This document shows, piece by piece, positions 1 through 9,472 of a stretch of DNA of 64,000 nucleotides (position 1 is the first letter of the stretch; the number at the start of each line of letters is the position of its first letter). The stretch comes from Flavobacterium ardleyense. Lineage in GTDB: Bacteria > Bacteroidota > Bacteroidia > Flavobacteriales > Flavobacteriaceae. The notes beneath the pieces are model-generated. The model worked only from the letters and a program-made list of their open reading frames with translations, did no database searches and was not told where the DNA came from. The DNA is taken from positions 1,612,001 through 1,676,000 of the forward strand of contig NZ_CP137891.1 of the NCBI RefSeq assembly GCF_033547075.1, in the 5' to 3' direction. The position numbers and the translations under genes are program-made.

Positions 1-135
1 ACCGCAAAAGGTGGAGTTGTAATCGGAATTTCAGATCAATTTCAGATTCCTGTACGATATATTGGAGTAGGTGAAGGAATTGATGATCTGCAGGTATTTA
101 ATAAAGTGGAGTTCGTCGACTCATTCTTTAAGTAG
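1..135 (+). CDS. ftsY: Signal recognition particle receptor FtsY, C-terminal end (partial)
   Basis: The window opens inside a reading frame of 44 codons that ends at a TAG. The residues match the end of the NG GTPase domain of FtsY: a TAKGG stretch (the closing G-element region), then the IPVRYIGVGEGIDDL segment, then a short Phe-rich tail. FtsY is the membrane-associated GTPase that receives SRP-ribosome complexes and hands nascent chains to the Sec translocon. The start and the remaining G motifs lie outside the window, so only the identity of the C-terminus can be supported. The assignment rests on recognition of this well-conserved segment. The gene is followed by an AT-rich gap rather than an operon partner. 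Confidence 0.9.
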   Translation, partial: TAKGGVVIGISDQFQIPVRYIGVGEGIDDLQVFNKVEFVDSFFK

Positions 136-470
136 GCTTCGAATGACGGTTTTAGGTTAGGAGAATTTTGCTTTGAAGAATTAAGGTTATTTAAAGATTT
201 AAAAATTTTAAGATTTAAAGATTGGGTTTGAAATAAGTAAAGACTTTTTGATTTTGATCACTTTTGCTTTTTTTAACTCAGGTAATTTTAATATTTAAGC
301 ATTTTGAGAATTTAGGAAGCTGAACATTAATTTTTTAGTTTAATTTCTTATCGTTGTACTTTTTCAATTCCGCTTTCTACAATATACATTCATACATTAT
401 ACAATAGACATTTTTTGAAATCCTACGAATTTTTCAATCTTTCAATCTTTAAATCTTTCAATCCTTCCTT
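136..470. other. 335-bp AT-rich intergenic gap with a 15-bp inverted repeat
   Basis: No gene is visible here. The stretch is very AT-rich and built from short runs of the type ATTTAAAGATT. The 15-mer AAGATTTAAAGATTG at 210-224 recurs as its exact reverse complement at 443-457, and shorter variants of the same words lie between. The arms are about 218 bp apart, too far for a simple transcript hairpin. The second arm ends 13 bp before the lipoprotein start codon. The pattern looks like low-complexity drift typical of flavobacterial spacers rather than a mobile element. Confidence 0.5.
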
Positions 471-887
471 ATGAAAAAATTGTTTCTCTTACTATCAGTG
501 GTCTTAATAACCGCCAGCTGCACTCAGAAAATTACTCCTGAAGATATGGAGTTTCTAAATGGCTATTGGGAGATTGAGCAGGTTGTTTTTGCGGATGGCA
601 ATCATAAGGATTATAAAGTAAATGAGACAATCGACTTTTTCAAAATTAATGGTGAGAAGGGAATTCGGCAGAAAGTGAAGCCGCAATTTGATGGCAGTTT
701 TATTGATGGACCTTCAGAAGACATACGAATTGAGCATTTGAATGATCAGGTATTCATCCATTACAAAACCGATTTTTCTGAATGGAAAGAACATATAATC
801 GAACTCAATGACAATGATTTCATTGTAGAAAACGAGAAAAAAATTCAATATAAATATAAGAGACACGTTCCGTTTAGCGTTAAGTAG
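471..887 (+). CDS. Small lipocalin-like lipoprotein
   Basis: A 138-residue protein with a clear lipoprotein signal: a Lys-Lys start, a hydrophobic stretch and a lipobox ending in Cys17 (sequence LITASC). The mature part is short and beta-rich in appearance. It has a WEIEQ motif near residues 34-38, which is common in small lipocalin-like lipoproteins of Flavobacteriaceae. No catalytic residues are evident, and the function is unknown; ligand binding is only a family-level guess. The stop codon lies 1 bp before the DUF721 start, so the two genes are almost certainly co-transcribed. Lipidation implies an inner- or outer-membrane anchored periplasmic location. Confidence 0.7.
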   Translation: MKKLFLLLSVVLITASCTQKITPEDMEFLNGYWEIEQVVFADGNHKDYKVNETIDFFKINGEKGIRQKVKPQFDGSFIDGPSEDIRIEHLNDQVFIHYKTDFSEWKEHIIELNDNDFIVENEKKIQYKYKRHVPFSVK

Positions 888-888
888 T

Positions 889-1185
889 ATGGCAAAGAGA
901 GAGAATAATGAAAATACGGTAGGGGAGATTTTAAAAGGAATTCTGCAAGATAATAGATTGCAACCGGGCCTAGATGAAGTAATAGTGCAAGATGCTTGGC
1001 GTAGCTTGATGGGCAATGGTGTAAATACTTATACGCGAAATATCGTACTTAAGAATGGTATTTTGTACGTCGAATTAACATCGGCAGTGCTGAGGGCAGA
1101 ATTGAGTTTCGGAAAAGATAAGATTGTAAAAATGATTAACGAAGAGCTTCGTCGTGACGTAGTGCAGGAGGTTGTTTTAAGGTAA
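889..1185 (+). CDS. DUF721 (DciA-like) protein
   Basis: A 98-residue protein of the DUF721 family. It shows the family's layout: an N-terminal helix (roughly residues 10-35), the VQDAWRSLMG motif around residues 33-42, a short beta region with LYVELTSAVLRAEL, and a C-terminal helix with the VVQEVVLR ending. In some bacteria DUF721 proteins (DciA) bind and help load the replicative helicase DnaB. That role is inferred here only from the family. Bacteroidota homologues are usually short like this one and lack the extended C-terminal domain of DciA. It follows the lipoprotein gene with a 1-bp gap and ends at a bidirectional terminator shared with ndk. Confidence 0.8.
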   Translation: MAKRENNENTVGEILKGILQDNRLQPGLDEVIVQDAWRSLMGNGVNTYTRNIVLKNGILYVELTSAVLRAELSFGKDKIVKMINEELRRDVVQEVVLR

Positions 1186-1206
1186 TCAGCTAAATTATAA
1201 AATAGA

Positions 1207-1240
1207 AAAAGCCCGTTTTTAATTCAAAAAACGGGCTTTA
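1207..1240. terminator. Bidirectional terminator between DUF721 and ndk
   Basis: The arms AAAAAGCCCGTTTTT and AAAAAACGGGCTTT form a strong stem around a short AATTC loop. A-runs on one side and T-runs on the other let it work for both convergent genes. Confidence 0.85.
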
Positions 1241-1257
1241 TTTATTAGGATATAGTC

Positions 1258-1677
1258 CTAGAATTGCTCTCTTCCAGCAAAGTGGAATGAACCTTCTAAT
1301 TCTGCATTTTCGTTGCTATCAGATCCGTGCACCGCATTTTCTCCGATTGAAGTTGCGTATCTTTTACGAATAGTTCCTTCGGCTGCATCTGCTGGATTTG
1401 TTGCTCCAATAAGATCTCTAAAGTCTTCTACTGCATTGTTTTTTTCAAGAATAGCAGCCACGATTGGACCTCTAGACATAAATTCAACTAGTTCTCCGTA
1501 GAAAGGTCTTTCTGCGTGTACTTCGTAAAATTTCTTAGCATCAGTGATTGTAAGTTGAGTCAATTTCATAGAAATGATTTTGAAACCAGCTTCAGTAATC
1601 ATATTAATAATTCCTCCGATGTGTCCGTTTTGAACAGCATCTGGTTTGATCATTGTAAAAGTTCTGTTAGTTGTCAT
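1258..1677 (-). CDS. ndk: Nucleoside diphosphate kinase
   Basis: A 139-residue protein that transfers the gamma phosphate of ATP to other NDPs through a phosphohistidine. The active-site motif NAVHGSDS is present with the catalytic histidine at residue 117. The conserved N-terminus [10 protein letters not shown] (residues 7-16) and the phosphate-contacting region GATNPADA are also there. Length and motif order match the typical hexameric or tetrameric bacterial enzyme, with nothing missing. The gene is monocistronic: it converges with DUF721 on a shared terminator. On the minus strand, TATTTTTG at 1694-1701 fits the flavobacterial -7 element. Confidence 0.97.
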   Translation of the reverse strand: MTTNRTFTMIKPDAVQNGHIGGIINMITEAGFKIISMKLTQLTITDAKKFYEVHAERPFYGELVEFMSRGPIVAAILEKNNAVEDFRDLIGATNPADAAEGTIRKRYATSIGENAVHGSDSNENAELEGSFHFAGREQF

Positions 1678-1758
1678 TTTGTTTAATTTTTTGCAAAAAT
1701 AGTGTTTTAAACTAAATATTGTTGGTTAAATTTAATTATTTGTTAGCAGTTCGAAAAT

Positions 1759-3348
1759 TTAAAGTACAATGACCTGAAATTCTTGTTCTAGAGGTTTTAA
1801 TGTTTCCAATAGTTTGACAATCATCTCATCGCCGTAATCAATATAGTATTCCGAAAAGTTTCCTTTGCGCTCTTGCAGACTTTGGTTTGGAAATAGTTCA
1901 TTTTGTAAGGTTGCAGCTCGATCAAGTTGATCAGCGAATTTGCGTTTCTGAGCCTGTAGAAGTCGCTTTTCTAAATTCTCCAAACCTTTGATTTGCTTTT
2001 TTTCTTGTGCAGCCACCGCGCCAAGAAATGCAGGGTCAGTTTGATTTGCAAGTTTGTGTAAGTCGGCAAATTGCGTTCGTAATGTTTCTTTTTGTGAAGT
2101 GAAATCGATTGGAAACTCAGAAAGTTTTTTTGCTAAATCCTTTTTCAAATCTTCCTGCTTCATAAACAACTGTTTCCAAGTCAAATCTAGTATATCTGCT
2201 TTGTCAGCTTGTTTCTGAGTGGCAAGAAGCACTGAGTTCCGAAGCAGTAACATCGGGAAAGTAATATTGACCGCTTTAAAATATGATTTCAATTCAAGCC
2301 AATAAGCCAATTCTCCACCACCACCGATGTAAGTAAGATTAGGAAGAATTATTTCCTGATACAGGGGACGCATTACAACATTTGGCGAAAATCGTTCAGG
2401 GTATTGCTCAAGCTCCTCTAAGATTTCCGCTTCAGTGAAAGCTATTTCGGTATTGTTAACGATGAATTTATCTTCTTCTCTAATAACTCTCTCGCGAAGA
2501 TTATCGTGAAGGTAAAATAGATTTATCTCTCTAGGATTTACTTGTAGATTGTAATTTTTAAAGTACTCAGCGGTTGCCGAAACTTCTTTGAAGCTAGTAT
2601 TATGTAATAAATCTTGTTCTACAAAAGGAATAAGATATTTCTTTAGTCGGCGATCATCTGAATCTAAAATAACCAAACCGTAGTCTTTGAAAAGTTCATT
2701 CGTAAGATAACGAGTGGCATCGGCAAGATTGTCGTGTTCTAAATAAGACTTTTTGAAAAGCTCTTTTAGTTTTTCGGAATTGTCTTGCGGTCCAAGTTTT
2801 TCGGCAAATTCTTCAAAAACCTTATCCAATCCTTCGGTAGATAAATGTCCAACTGCGCCGGCGCTTTCTCTATTCCAAGACACTTTTGAAGTTCCGAAAT
2901 TGAAGTAATTTATTTCCTCAAAATCGTGGTCTTCGGTTGCCATCCAGTAAATAGGAACGAAATCGTAATCCGAATATTTAGCTTTTAAAGTTTTTGCTAG
3001 GTTGATGGTCGAAACTATCTTATAAAGGAAGTATAATGGGCCAGTAAATAAATTTAGCTGATGTCCTGTTGTAACCGTAAAAGTCGTTTCGCTTTTCAGC
3101 AATTCCATATTTTGCGAAAGCAACTCAGTCTTATCAAGATTTTGATATTGTTCGTTTAAAACTTCAACCAGAGTTGATCGGATTTCGTTATTATAATTCT
3201 GCTGTTTTTCTGAAATCTGATCTGCGAAATTTTCCAAAGTTGGAAATCTATTATACAACGATTTAAGTTCAGGATTTTGGTTCAGGTAGTCTATCATTAT
3301 TGGCGTAAAATAACCTGAATTCTGATAGCTTATACAGTCGTTTGGCAT
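1759..3348 (-). CDS. bshC: Putative cysteine ligase BshC (bacillithiol synthesis)
   Basis: BshC catalyses the last step of bacillithiol formation, adding cysteine to glucosaminyl-malate. The 529-residue product matches the usual BshC length. It contains the family signature TTGHQLNLFTGPLYFLYKI (about residues 95-113), the YWMATEDHDFEEI motif and the GGGGELAYWLELK motif. The start is the ATG at 3346-3348 (MPNDCISY): a longer in-frame reading extends upstream but would cover the promoter, because TAACTTTG, a consensus -7 element on the minus strand, sits at 3387-3394. The C-terminal third is rich in charged heptads, as expected for the BshC coiled coil. The gene is divergent from the radical SAM gene. 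Confidence 0.9.
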   Translation of the reverse strand: MPNDCISYQNSGYFTPIMIDYLNQNPELKSLYNRFPTLENFADQISEKQQNYNNEIRSTLVEVLNEQYQNLDKTELLSQNMELLKSETTFTVTTGHQLNLFTGPLYFLYKIVSTINLAKTLKAKYSDYDFVPIYWMATEDHDFEEINYFNFGTSKVSWNRESAGAVGHLSTEGLDKVFEEFAEKLGPQDNSEKLKELFKKSYLEHDNLADATRYLTNELFKDYGLVILDSDDRRLKKYLIPFVEQDLLHNTSFKEVSATAEYFKNYNLQVNPREINLFYLHDNLRERVIREEDKFIVNNTEIAFTEAEILEELEQYPERFSPNVVMRPLYQEIILPNLTYIGGGGELAYWLELKSYFKAVNITFPMLLLRNSVLLATQKQADKADILDLTWKQLFMKQEDLKKDLAKKLSEFPIDFTSQKETLRTQFADLHKLANQTDPAFLGAVAAQEKKQIKGLENLEKRLLQAQKRKFADQLDRAATLQNELFPNQSLQERKGNFSEYYIDYGDEMIVKLLETLKPLEQEFQVIVL

Positions 3349-3386
3349 ATTTGAAAGTTTCAAGAAAGGTAAAAAAAATGGAAATT

Positions 3387-3394
3387 CAAAGTTA
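3387..3394 (-). promoter_or_regulatory. -7 promoter element for bshC
   Basis: The minus strand reads TAACTTTG, an exact match to TAnnTTTG, about 39 bp upstream of the bshC ATG. It argues against the longer upstream start. No convincing -33 TTG is visible. Confidence 0.55.
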
Positions 3395-3461
3395 CAATAA
3401 AAAATAGTGGAAATACTTTTGAAACTAAATTTTGAGAATATGTTAGTAGTTTCTAATGTCG

Positions 3462-3469
3462 TATTTTTG
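3462..3469 (+). promoter_or_regulatory. -7 promoter element for the radical SAM gene
   Basis: TATTTTTG matches TAnnTTTG and lies 18 bp before the TTG codon at 3488. If it is used, the upstream in-frame ATG codons at 3407 and 3440 cannot be translation starts. The -33 element is weak. Confidence 0.45.
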
Positions 3470-3487
3470 CAGCTAATCTTTTCAGTT

Positions 3488-5680
3488 TTGCATAAAAAAG
3501 TCTTTTTAATTACTCCTCCTTTCACGCAGTTAAATACTCCTTATCCCGCCACGGCTTATATTAAGGGGTTTTTGAACACCAAAAATATCAGTTCAAAACA
3601 AGCAGATTTGGGAATTGAAGTAATTATTGCTTTGTTTTCTAAAACTGGATTGCAGGATTTGTTTGCTTATATTGATGGAAGAGAATTAGAATTATCTGAT
3701 AATGCGGCAAGAATAATCGCTTTGCAAGATGATTATATTCGAAGCATCGATTCGGTTATTGCGTTTCTTCAAGGGAAGAATCCGACTTTAGCTCTACAAA
3801 TTTGTCAAGATAATTATTTACCGGAAGCAAAGCGATTTCAACAATTATCAGATTTAGAATGGGCTTTTGGCGAAATGGGAACTCAGGATAAAGCAAAGCA
3901 TTTGGCAACATTATTCCTCGAAGATATTTCGGATTTAATTGTTGAATGTGTGGATTCTAACTTTGGCTTTAGCCGATACGCCGAGCGTTTAGGACAAAGT
4001 GCGAACAGCTTTGACGAATTATACGATGAACTTCAAAAGCCGCTGACTTATGTTGATCAGATTACTATCAAAGTTCTAAAAAAGCATATAGAATTAGTAA
4101 ATCCTGAATTATTTCTAATTTCGGTTCCCTTCCCAGGAAATTTATATTCTGCATTCAGATGTGCGCAATGGGTTAAACAAAATTACCCTGCGATCAAAGT
4201 TTCGATGGGCGGCGGATTTCCAAATACTGAATTGCGCTCTCTAAAAGATGTTAGAGTTTTTGAGTTTCTAGATTTCATTACTCTTGACGATGGGGAAGTG
4301 CCAATTGAGGAATTATTAGAAAATATAGATAATGAAGGTCGAGAAATTTATAAAAGAACTTTTCTTTTAGAGAATAATCAAGTTGTCTACAAAAATAATT
4401 CCGCGAAAGCAGATTACAAACAAAGTCAATTAGGAACGCCGGATTATGATGATTTGGCTTTGGATAAATATATTTCTGTTATCGAAATTGTCAATCCAAT
4501 GCACAGAATGTGGAGCGATGGTCGATGGAATAAGTTGACAATGGCGCACGGTTGCTATTGGGGAAAATGTACTTTCTGTGATATTTCACTTGATTATATA
4601 AAAATATACGAACCACTTACTGCCGCAATTATTTGCGATAGAATAGAGGAGTTGATCGAGAAAACCGGGCAAAACGGTTTTCACTTTGTTGACGAAGCCG
4701 CGCCGCCAGCTCTTATGCGTGCGATGGCAATCGAAATCCTAAAACGCGGAATCAGTGTTACTTGGTGGGCAAATATCCGTTTCGAAAAAAGTTTTACTGC
4801 CGATTTGTGCAAGCTGCTCAAAGCTTCTGGCTGTATTGCAGTTTCGGGCGGACTTGAAGTTGCTTCGGATAGACTTTTGGAATTAATCAAAAAAGGAGTT
4901 ACGGTTTCGCAAGTGGCTCAGGTAACCGCGAATTTTACCGATGCGGGAATTATGGTACACGCTTATTTGATGTACGGATTTCCAACTCAAACAATTCAGG
5001 AAACGGTGGATAGTTTGGAAATGGTGCGGCAGCTTTTCGAAATTGGAGTTATACAGTCCGGATTTTGGCATCAGTTTGCAATGACTGCGCATAGTCCGGT
5101 GGGAATGTTTCCAGACGAATACAACGTAATTGCTGATACTAACGAAATCACTTTCGCCAATAACGATGTTCAGTTTACCGATAAATCAGGAATCGATCAC
5201 GAGCAATTTAGTTTTGGTCTTCGCAAATCACTCTTTAATTTTATGCACGGAATCTGTTTTGAGTATCCATTACAAGATTGGTTTGAGTTTAAAATTCCAA
5301 GAAGTACGATTCCGCACGATTTTATTGCCAATGCCATCGAAGAAGGAAATTCACGAGAAGTTAAGGGAAGTGCAAAATTGGTATATATAGGAGGGAAGCC
5401 TACGATTTCTAATTTTACAAAATCTAAAAAAGGAAAATCTTGGGAAATGAGCTCGCTGACTTTCCATGCAAAAAAAGAAAGTTATTCTATTCAGACTGCG
5501 CAAGACGAAGGAAAATGGATTTTAGAAATTTTGCCTCAACTTTCGGTTAAGAATTCGAAATTATTGACTTTTCAGGATTTGCAAAAGAATTACGAAGAAT
5601 CAGGATTAGAGAATTTCGAATTATTCTGGCAGAGTAGGGCGGTTCAGAAAATACGAGAAAACGGACTCCTTATATTATAG
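3488..5680 (+). CDS. B12-binding-domain radical SAM protein
   Basis: The product has an N-terminal cobalamin-binding-like region followed by a radical SAM core. The N-terminus KVFLITPPFTQLNTPYPATA is typical of this flavobacterial family. The cluster-binding motif is CYWGKCTFC, near nucleotide 4550, with spacing CX4CX2C rather than the common CX3CX2C. A GGGFPNTELR segment sits in the B12-like domain and a GGLEVASDRLL segment in the core barrel. I choose the TTG at 3488 as start (730 residues), because it begins exactly at the conserved MHKKVFLITPP-like N-terminus and follows a -7 element. ATGs at 3407 and 3440 would add an unconserved-looking leader. The substrate is unknown, and the gene stands alone. 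Confidence 0.75.
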   Translation: MHKKVFLITPPFTQLNTPYPATAYIKGFLNTKNISSKQADLGIEVIIALFSKTGLQDLFAYIDGRELELSDNAARIIALQDDYIRSIDSVIAFLQGKNPTLALQICQDNYLPEAKRFQQLSDLEWAFGEMGTQDKAKHLATLFLEDISDLIVECVDSNFGFSRYAERLGQSANSFDELYDELQKPLTYVDQITIKVLKKHIELVNPELFLISVPFPGNLYSAFRCAQWVKQNYPAIKVSMGGGFPNTELRSLKDVRVFEFLDFITLDDGEVPIEELLENIDNEGREIYKRTFLLENNQVVYKNNSAKADYKQSQLGTPDYDDLALDKYISVIEIVNPMHRMWSDGRWNKLTMAHGCYWGKCTFCDISLDYIKIYEPLTAAIICDRIEELIEKTGQNGFHFVDEAAPPALMRAMAIEILKRGISVTWWANIRFEKSFTADLCKLLKASGCIAVSGGLEVASDRLLELIKKGVTVSQVAQVTANFTDAGIMVHAYLMYGFPTQTIQETVDSLEMVRQLFEIGVIQSGFWHQFAMTAHSPVGMFPDEYNVIADTNEITFANNDVQFTDKSGIDHEQFSFGLRKSLFNFMHGICFEYPLQDWFEFKIPRSTIPHDFIANAIEEGNSREVKGSAKLVYIGGKPTISNFTKSKKGKSWEMSSLTFHAKKESYSIQTAQDEGKWILEILPQLSVKNSKLLTFQDLQKNYEESGLENFELFWQSRAVQKIRENGLLIL

Positions 5681-5758
5681 GAAGATCTGCTTTCAAAGCA
5701 AATAACATTATAAAACAATATCTTTTCAATACTTTTACATTTTAAAAAATACTATTAA

Positions 5759-6244
5759 ATGAGTGAAAAATATCAAATAAAAGTTAATAATACGTTCGAC
5801 TTTGAGTTTACGAAAGCCGATTTGGATCAGCTAGATGCAATCGATACCGGTCGTAATTCATTGCACGTATTATCAGAAAATACTCCTTACGAAGCTGAAA
5901 TTATAGCCGCTGATTTTAATCACAAAAAGTATACTGTTGCTGTTTCAGGCAACAATTACGAAGTGGAAATTAGCAACGAACTTGATGTACTTATCAAAGA
6001 TATGGGCTTCGAAATCGGCGCAACCAAAGAAATCAATATGATTATGGCGCCAATGCCAGGACTTATTCTTGAAATCTCGGTAACTGAAGGTCAAGAAGTG
6101 AAGCAAAATGATCATCTTTTGATTCTTGAAGCAATGAAAATGGAAAATAGTTTCCTATCTCCAAGAGATGGAATTATCAAATCTATTGCCGTTGTCAAAG
6201 GAGATGCAGTGGACAAAGGGCAGTTATTAATCGAATTCGAATAG
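5759..6244 (+). CDS. Biotin carboxyl carrier protein of an acyl-CoA carboxylase
   Basis: A 161-residue carrier whose C-terminal biotinyl domain (about residues 90-161) contains the biotinylation motif EAMKMEN with the target lysine at residue 127, preceded by the hinge APMPGLI. The carboxylated biotin arm shuttles CO2 between the biotin carboxylase and the carboxyltransferase. The N-terminal half is a divergent extension common in Bacteroidota carriers of this type. It is the first gene of a three-gene operon: biotin carboxylase starts 3 bp after its stop. Association with a propionyl/methylmalonyl-type carboxyltransferase suggests odd-chain or propionyl-CoA metabolism rather than the AccABCD fatty-acid complex. 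Confidence 0.9.
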   Translation: MSEKYQIKVNNTFDFEFTKADLDQLDAIDTGRNSLHVLSENTPYEAEIIAADFNHKKYTVAVSGNNYEVEISNELDVLIKDMGFEIGATKEINMIMAPMPGLILEISVTEGQEVKQNDHLLILEAMKMENSFLSPRDGIIKSIAVVKGDAVDKGQLLIEFE

Positions 6245-6247
6245 AAG

Positions 6248-7690
6248 ATGAAAAAAATATTAGTAGCCAATCGAGGCGAAATTGCAATACGAGTAATGAA
6301 GTCTGCCCAGAAAATGGGAATAAAAACGGTAGCAGTTTATTCGACTGCCGATAGAAATGCTCCTCACGTTAAGTTTGCAGATGAGGCAGTTTGGATTGGA
6401 GAATCACCTTCAAATCAATCCTACCTCTTAGGAGATAAAATTATTGAAGTTGCCAAATCTCTCAACGTCGATGCTATTCACCCAGGATACGGTTTTCTTA
6501 GTGAAAATGCAGATTTTGCTGAGTCAGTTGAGAAAAACGGAATGATTTGGATTGGACCAAAATCTGCGGCAATTAGAGTAATGGGAAGTAAATTGGCTGC
6601 CAAAGACGCAGTTAAAGATTACAATATTCCGATGGTACCAGGACTTGACGAAGCGATTACCGATGTTGAAGCAGCAAAGAAAACTGCGGTTGAAGTTGGT
6701 TTTCCAATTCTAATTAAAGCTTCTGCCGGTGGTGGAGGTAAAGGAATGAGAATTGTAGAAAACGAAGCTGAATTTGAAAGTCAGATGAACAGAGCAATCA
6801 GCGAGGCGACAAATGCCTTTGGTGATGGATCTGTTTTTATTGAAAAATATATTGGATCTCCGCGACACATTGAGATTCAGATTATGGCAGACAGTCACGG
6901 AAATATTCTCTATTTATTCGAAAGAGAATGTAGTATTCAGCGACGTCACCAGAAGGTGGTTGAAGAAGCTCCTTCTGCGGTTTTAACTCCAGAATTGAGA
7001 AAGAAAATGGGAGAAGCGGCAGTTCTGGTTGCGAAATCTTGCGATTATTTAAATGCTGGAACAGTTGAATTTCTATTAGACGAAAATAATAATTTCTACT
7101 TTTTAGAAATGAACACACGTCTTCAAGTTGAGCATCCTGTAACAGAAATTATTACTCAATTAGACCTTGTCGAAATGCAAATTAAAATTGCAAGAGGCGA
7201 GGCGATGACCATAAAACAAGAGGATTTAAAAATTTACGGACACGCAATCGAACTTCGAGTGTATGCCGAAGATCCGTTAAATGACTTCTTGCCAAGTGTT
7301 GGACATCTTGACGTTTACAAACTTCCAGTTGGCGAAGGAATTCGCGTTGATAACGGATTTGAGCAAGGAATGGATATTCCAATTTATTACGATCCAATGC
7401 TAGCGAAGTTGATCACCTATGCGGATACTCGCGAAGAAGCAATTCAGTTAATGATCAAAGCAATTTCTGATTATAAGGTTGAAGGTGTAAGTACAACTTT
7501 ACCTTTTGGGAAATTTGTTTGCGAGCACGAAGCTTTTAGATCTGGAAATTTCGATACAAATTTCGTGAAGAAATACTACGATGTCGAAACTTTGAAAAAT
7601 GTTCATAATCAAGAAGCAAAACTTGCGGCTATGATTGCATTGCAAAGGTATTTCCAAGATCAGAAAATATTGACAATTCCAAATTCTTAA
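6248..7690 (+). CDS. accC: Biotin carboxylase subunit of an acyl-CoA carboxylase
   Basis: A 480-residue ATP-grasp enzyme that carboxylates biotin with bicarbonate and ATP. It contains the N-terminal [12 protein letters not shown] motif, the glycine-rich ATP loop [11 protein letters not shown] (near residues 157-167) and the catalytic [14 protein letters not shown] block (near residues 287-300). The C-terminal biotin carboxylase domain includes RVYAEDP. Length and motifs are complete. It lies between the carrier and the carboxyltransferase with 3-bp and 7-bp gaps, so it is clearly one transcription unit. The symbol is used in the sense of a biotin carboxylase subunit; the holoenzyme is more likely a propionyl-type carboxylase. 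Confidence 0.92.
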   Translation: MKKILVANRGEIAIRVMKSAQKMGIKTVAVYSTADRNAPHVKFADEAVWIGESPSNQSYLLGDKIIEVAKSLNVDAIHPGYGFLSENADFAESVEKNGMIWIGPKSAAIRVMGSKLAAKDAVKDYNIPMVPGLDEAITDVEAAKKTAVEVGFPILIKASAGGGGKGMRIVENEAEFESQMNRAISEATNAFGDGSVFIEKYIGSPRHIEIQIMADSHGNILYLFERECSIQRRHQKVVEEAPSAVLTPELRKKMGEAAVLVAKSCDYLNAGTVEFLLDENNNFYFLEMNTRLQVEHPVTEIITQLDLVEMQIKIARGEAMTIKQEDLKIYGHAIELRVYAEDPLNDFLPSVGHLDVYKLPVGEGIRVDNGFEQGMDIPIYYDPMLAKLITYADTREEAIQLMIKAISDYKVEGVSTTLPFGKFVCEHEAFRSGNFDTNFVKKYYDVETLKNVHNQEAKLAAMIALQRYFQDQKILTIPNS

Positions 7691-7697
7691 AAACACT

Positions 7698-9239
7698 ATG
7701 AAGTCTAAAATAGATACATTAAACGAGCAGATTGCCAAAGCTCATTTGGGCGGTGGAACTAAGCGTATAGAAAAACAGCACGAAAAGAAAAAATTGACTG
7801 CCAGAGAGCGTGTCAATTATTTGATGGACGAAGGTTCATTTGAAGAAATCGGAATGCTCGTTACACACCGTACGCACGATTTTGGAATGCAGAAAGAAAT
7901 TTATCCTGGAGACGGAGTGATTACTGGTTACGGAACCATAAACGGCAGAATGGTTTATGTTTTCGCTCAGGATTTTACCGTTTTTGGAGGTGCATTATCA
8001 GAAACACACGCAGAGAAAATTTGCAAAGTAATGGATATGGCGGTCAAAAATGGCGCGCCAATGATTGGTCTTAACGATTCTGGAGGAGCGAGAATTCAAG
8101 AAGGAGTGCGCTCGCTTGGAGGTTACGCCGATATATTTTTCAGAAATGTTCAGTCAAGTGGTGTGATTCCACAGATATCTGCAATTATGGGCCCATGCGC
8201 CGGTGGTGCCGTTTATTCGCCTGCGATGACAGATTTTACGATGATGGTCGAAGGCACAAGTTATATGTTTGTGACTGGTCCATCGGTGGTAAAAACGGTT
8301 ACTAACGAAACTGTAACTGCCGAAGAATTGGGTGGTGCAAGCACGCATTCTACTAAATCTGGGGTTGCGCACATCACATCAGACAACGATATCGAGTGTC
8401 TTGAAGACATCAAAAAGTTGCTTTCGTATATGCCACAGAGCAATAAAGAGACGACTGCAAAAATCCCATATACGCTTCAAAATGAAGTTAGAACGAAGCT
8501 TGACAACATAATTCCTGACAATCCGAACAAACCTTACGATATGCACGAGGTGATTAACGGAATTATCGATGAGGATAGTTTTTACGAAATTCATAAGAAT
8601 TACGCAGAGAATATCATCGTCGGTTTCTGCCGAATTGGTGGCCGTAGCGTTGGCGTTGTTGCCAATCAGCCGTTATATCTTGCTGGAGTTTTGGACGTAA
8701 ATAGTTCCAAAAAAGCTGCACGTTTCACACGTTTCTGCGACAGCTTCAATATTCCATTGCTCGTTTTGGTTGATGTTCCAGGATTTTTGCCGGGTACAGA
8801 TCAGGAATGGAACGGAATCATCGTTCACGGTGCTAAGTTGTTGTACGCTTTGAGCGAGGCCACCGTGCCTAGAATTACTGTGATTACCCGTAAAGCTTAC
8901 GGTGGCGCGTACGATGTGATGAATTCAAAACACATTGGTGCCGATATGAACTTTGCTTGGCCAAGTGCCGAAATTGCGGTTATGGGTGCCAAAGGTGCGA
9001 GTGAAATTATCTTTAAAAAGGAAATTGGTGAAGCTGAAGATCCTGCTCAAAAGCTTCTTGAAAAAGAGGCAGAGTACGCAAATCTTTTCGCAAATCCATA
9101 CATTGCTGCCCAGCGTGGTTTTGTGGATGAAATCATAATTCCTAGTGATACTCGACGTAAATTGATCAAAGCATTCAGTATGTTGGAAAATAAAGTAGTG
9201 GTTTTGCCAAATAGAAAGCACGGAAATATTCCGTTGTAG
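7698..9239 (+). CDS. Acyl-CoA carboxylase beta (carboxyltransferase) subunit
   Basis: A 513-residue carboxyltransferase of the propionyl-CoA carboxylase beta / methylmalonyl-CoA decarboxylase family. It carries both crotonase-like halves. The N-terminal half has the RERVNYLMD motif, the GDGVITGYG strand and the oxyanion glycines of [17 protein letters not shown]. The C-terminal half has [17 protein letters not shown] and the acyl-CoA pocket [11 protein letters not shown]. The full length is kept, ending with the usual KHGNIPL tail. It receives the carboxyl group from the carrier encoded two genes upstream and passes it to an acyl-CoA, most likely propionyl-CoA; acetyl-CoA cannot be excluded from sequence. 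It ends the operon and is followed at once by repeat copy A. Confidence 0.92.
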   Translation: MKSKIDTLNEQIAKAHLGGGTKRIEKQHEKKKLTARERVNYLMDEGSFEEIGMLVTHRTHDFGMQKEIYPGDGVITGYGTINGRMVYVFAQDFTVFGGALSETHAEKICKVMDMAVKNGAPMIGLNDSGGARIQEGVRSLGGYADIFFRNVQSSGVIPQISAIMGPCAGGAVYSPAMTDFTMMVEGTSYMFVTGPSVVKTVTNETVTAEELGGASTHSTKSGVAHITSDNDIECLEDIKKLLSYMPQSNKETTAKIPYTLQNEVRTKLDNIIPDNPNKPYDMHEVINGIIDEDSFYEIHKNYAENIIVGFCRIGGRSVGVVANQPLYLAGVLDVNSSKKAARFTRFCDSFNIPLLVLVDVPGFLPGTDQEWNGIIVHGAKLLYALSEATVPRITVITRKAYGGAYDVMNSKHIGADMNFAWPSAEIAVMGAKGASEIIFKKEIGEAEDPAQKLLEKEAEYANLFANPYIAAQRGFVDEIIIPSDTRRKLIKAFSMLENKVVVLPNRKHGNIPL

Positions 9240-9250
9240 AATTTTTTTTT

Positions 9251-9329
9251 GGAGCTATTTCCCGCTTTCCGTTCCAATCTTTTTGGGCAGAAAAAGCCCA
9301 AAAAGGATTTCCACTGCAATCGGGGCTAG
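9251..9329 (+). repeat. Hairpin-cored intergenic repeat, copy A
   Basis: Two conserved halves flank a variable stem. The left half starts GGAGCTATTTCCCGC (9251-9265) and the right half, at 9305-9329, ends in CAATCGGGGCTAG. Between them CTTTTTGGGC (9279-9288) and GCCCAAAAAG (9296-9305) form a perfect 10-bp stem with a 7-nt loop. Each half also contains a related word, TTTCCGTTCCAATC on the left and TTTCCACTGCAATC on the right. The same halves with unrelated stems recur at 23263-23420 and, inverted, at 34169-34310. It starts 12 bp after the carboxyltransferase stop, behind a T-run. Confidence 0.8.
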
Positions 9330-9385
9330 GGCTCTCCGTATTTCAAGATATTGAATCCTAAACCCGAAAATAATTACAAGAATCA

Positions 9386-9417
9386 AAACCTGTTTATGAA
9401 AGTAAGCAGGTTTTTTT
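9386..9417 (+). terminator. Terminator downstream of the acyl-CoA carboxylase operon
   Basis: AAAACCTGTTTA pairs with TAAGCAGGTTTT, with one G-U pair, around a TGAAAG loop and is followed by a run of T. It lies between repeat copy A and the next promoter. Confidence 0.75.
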
Positions 9418-9472
9418 GTGGCGAAAACCCTTTGTAACTCTCATTTGTATTTCAATTAACAGCCGAAGTTTT

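Noticed and set aside
9047..9319. 90-codon minus-strand frame over the carboxyltransferase end
   Set aside because: It lies antisense to a conserved gene and through repeat copy A; the coding signal belongs to the plus strand.
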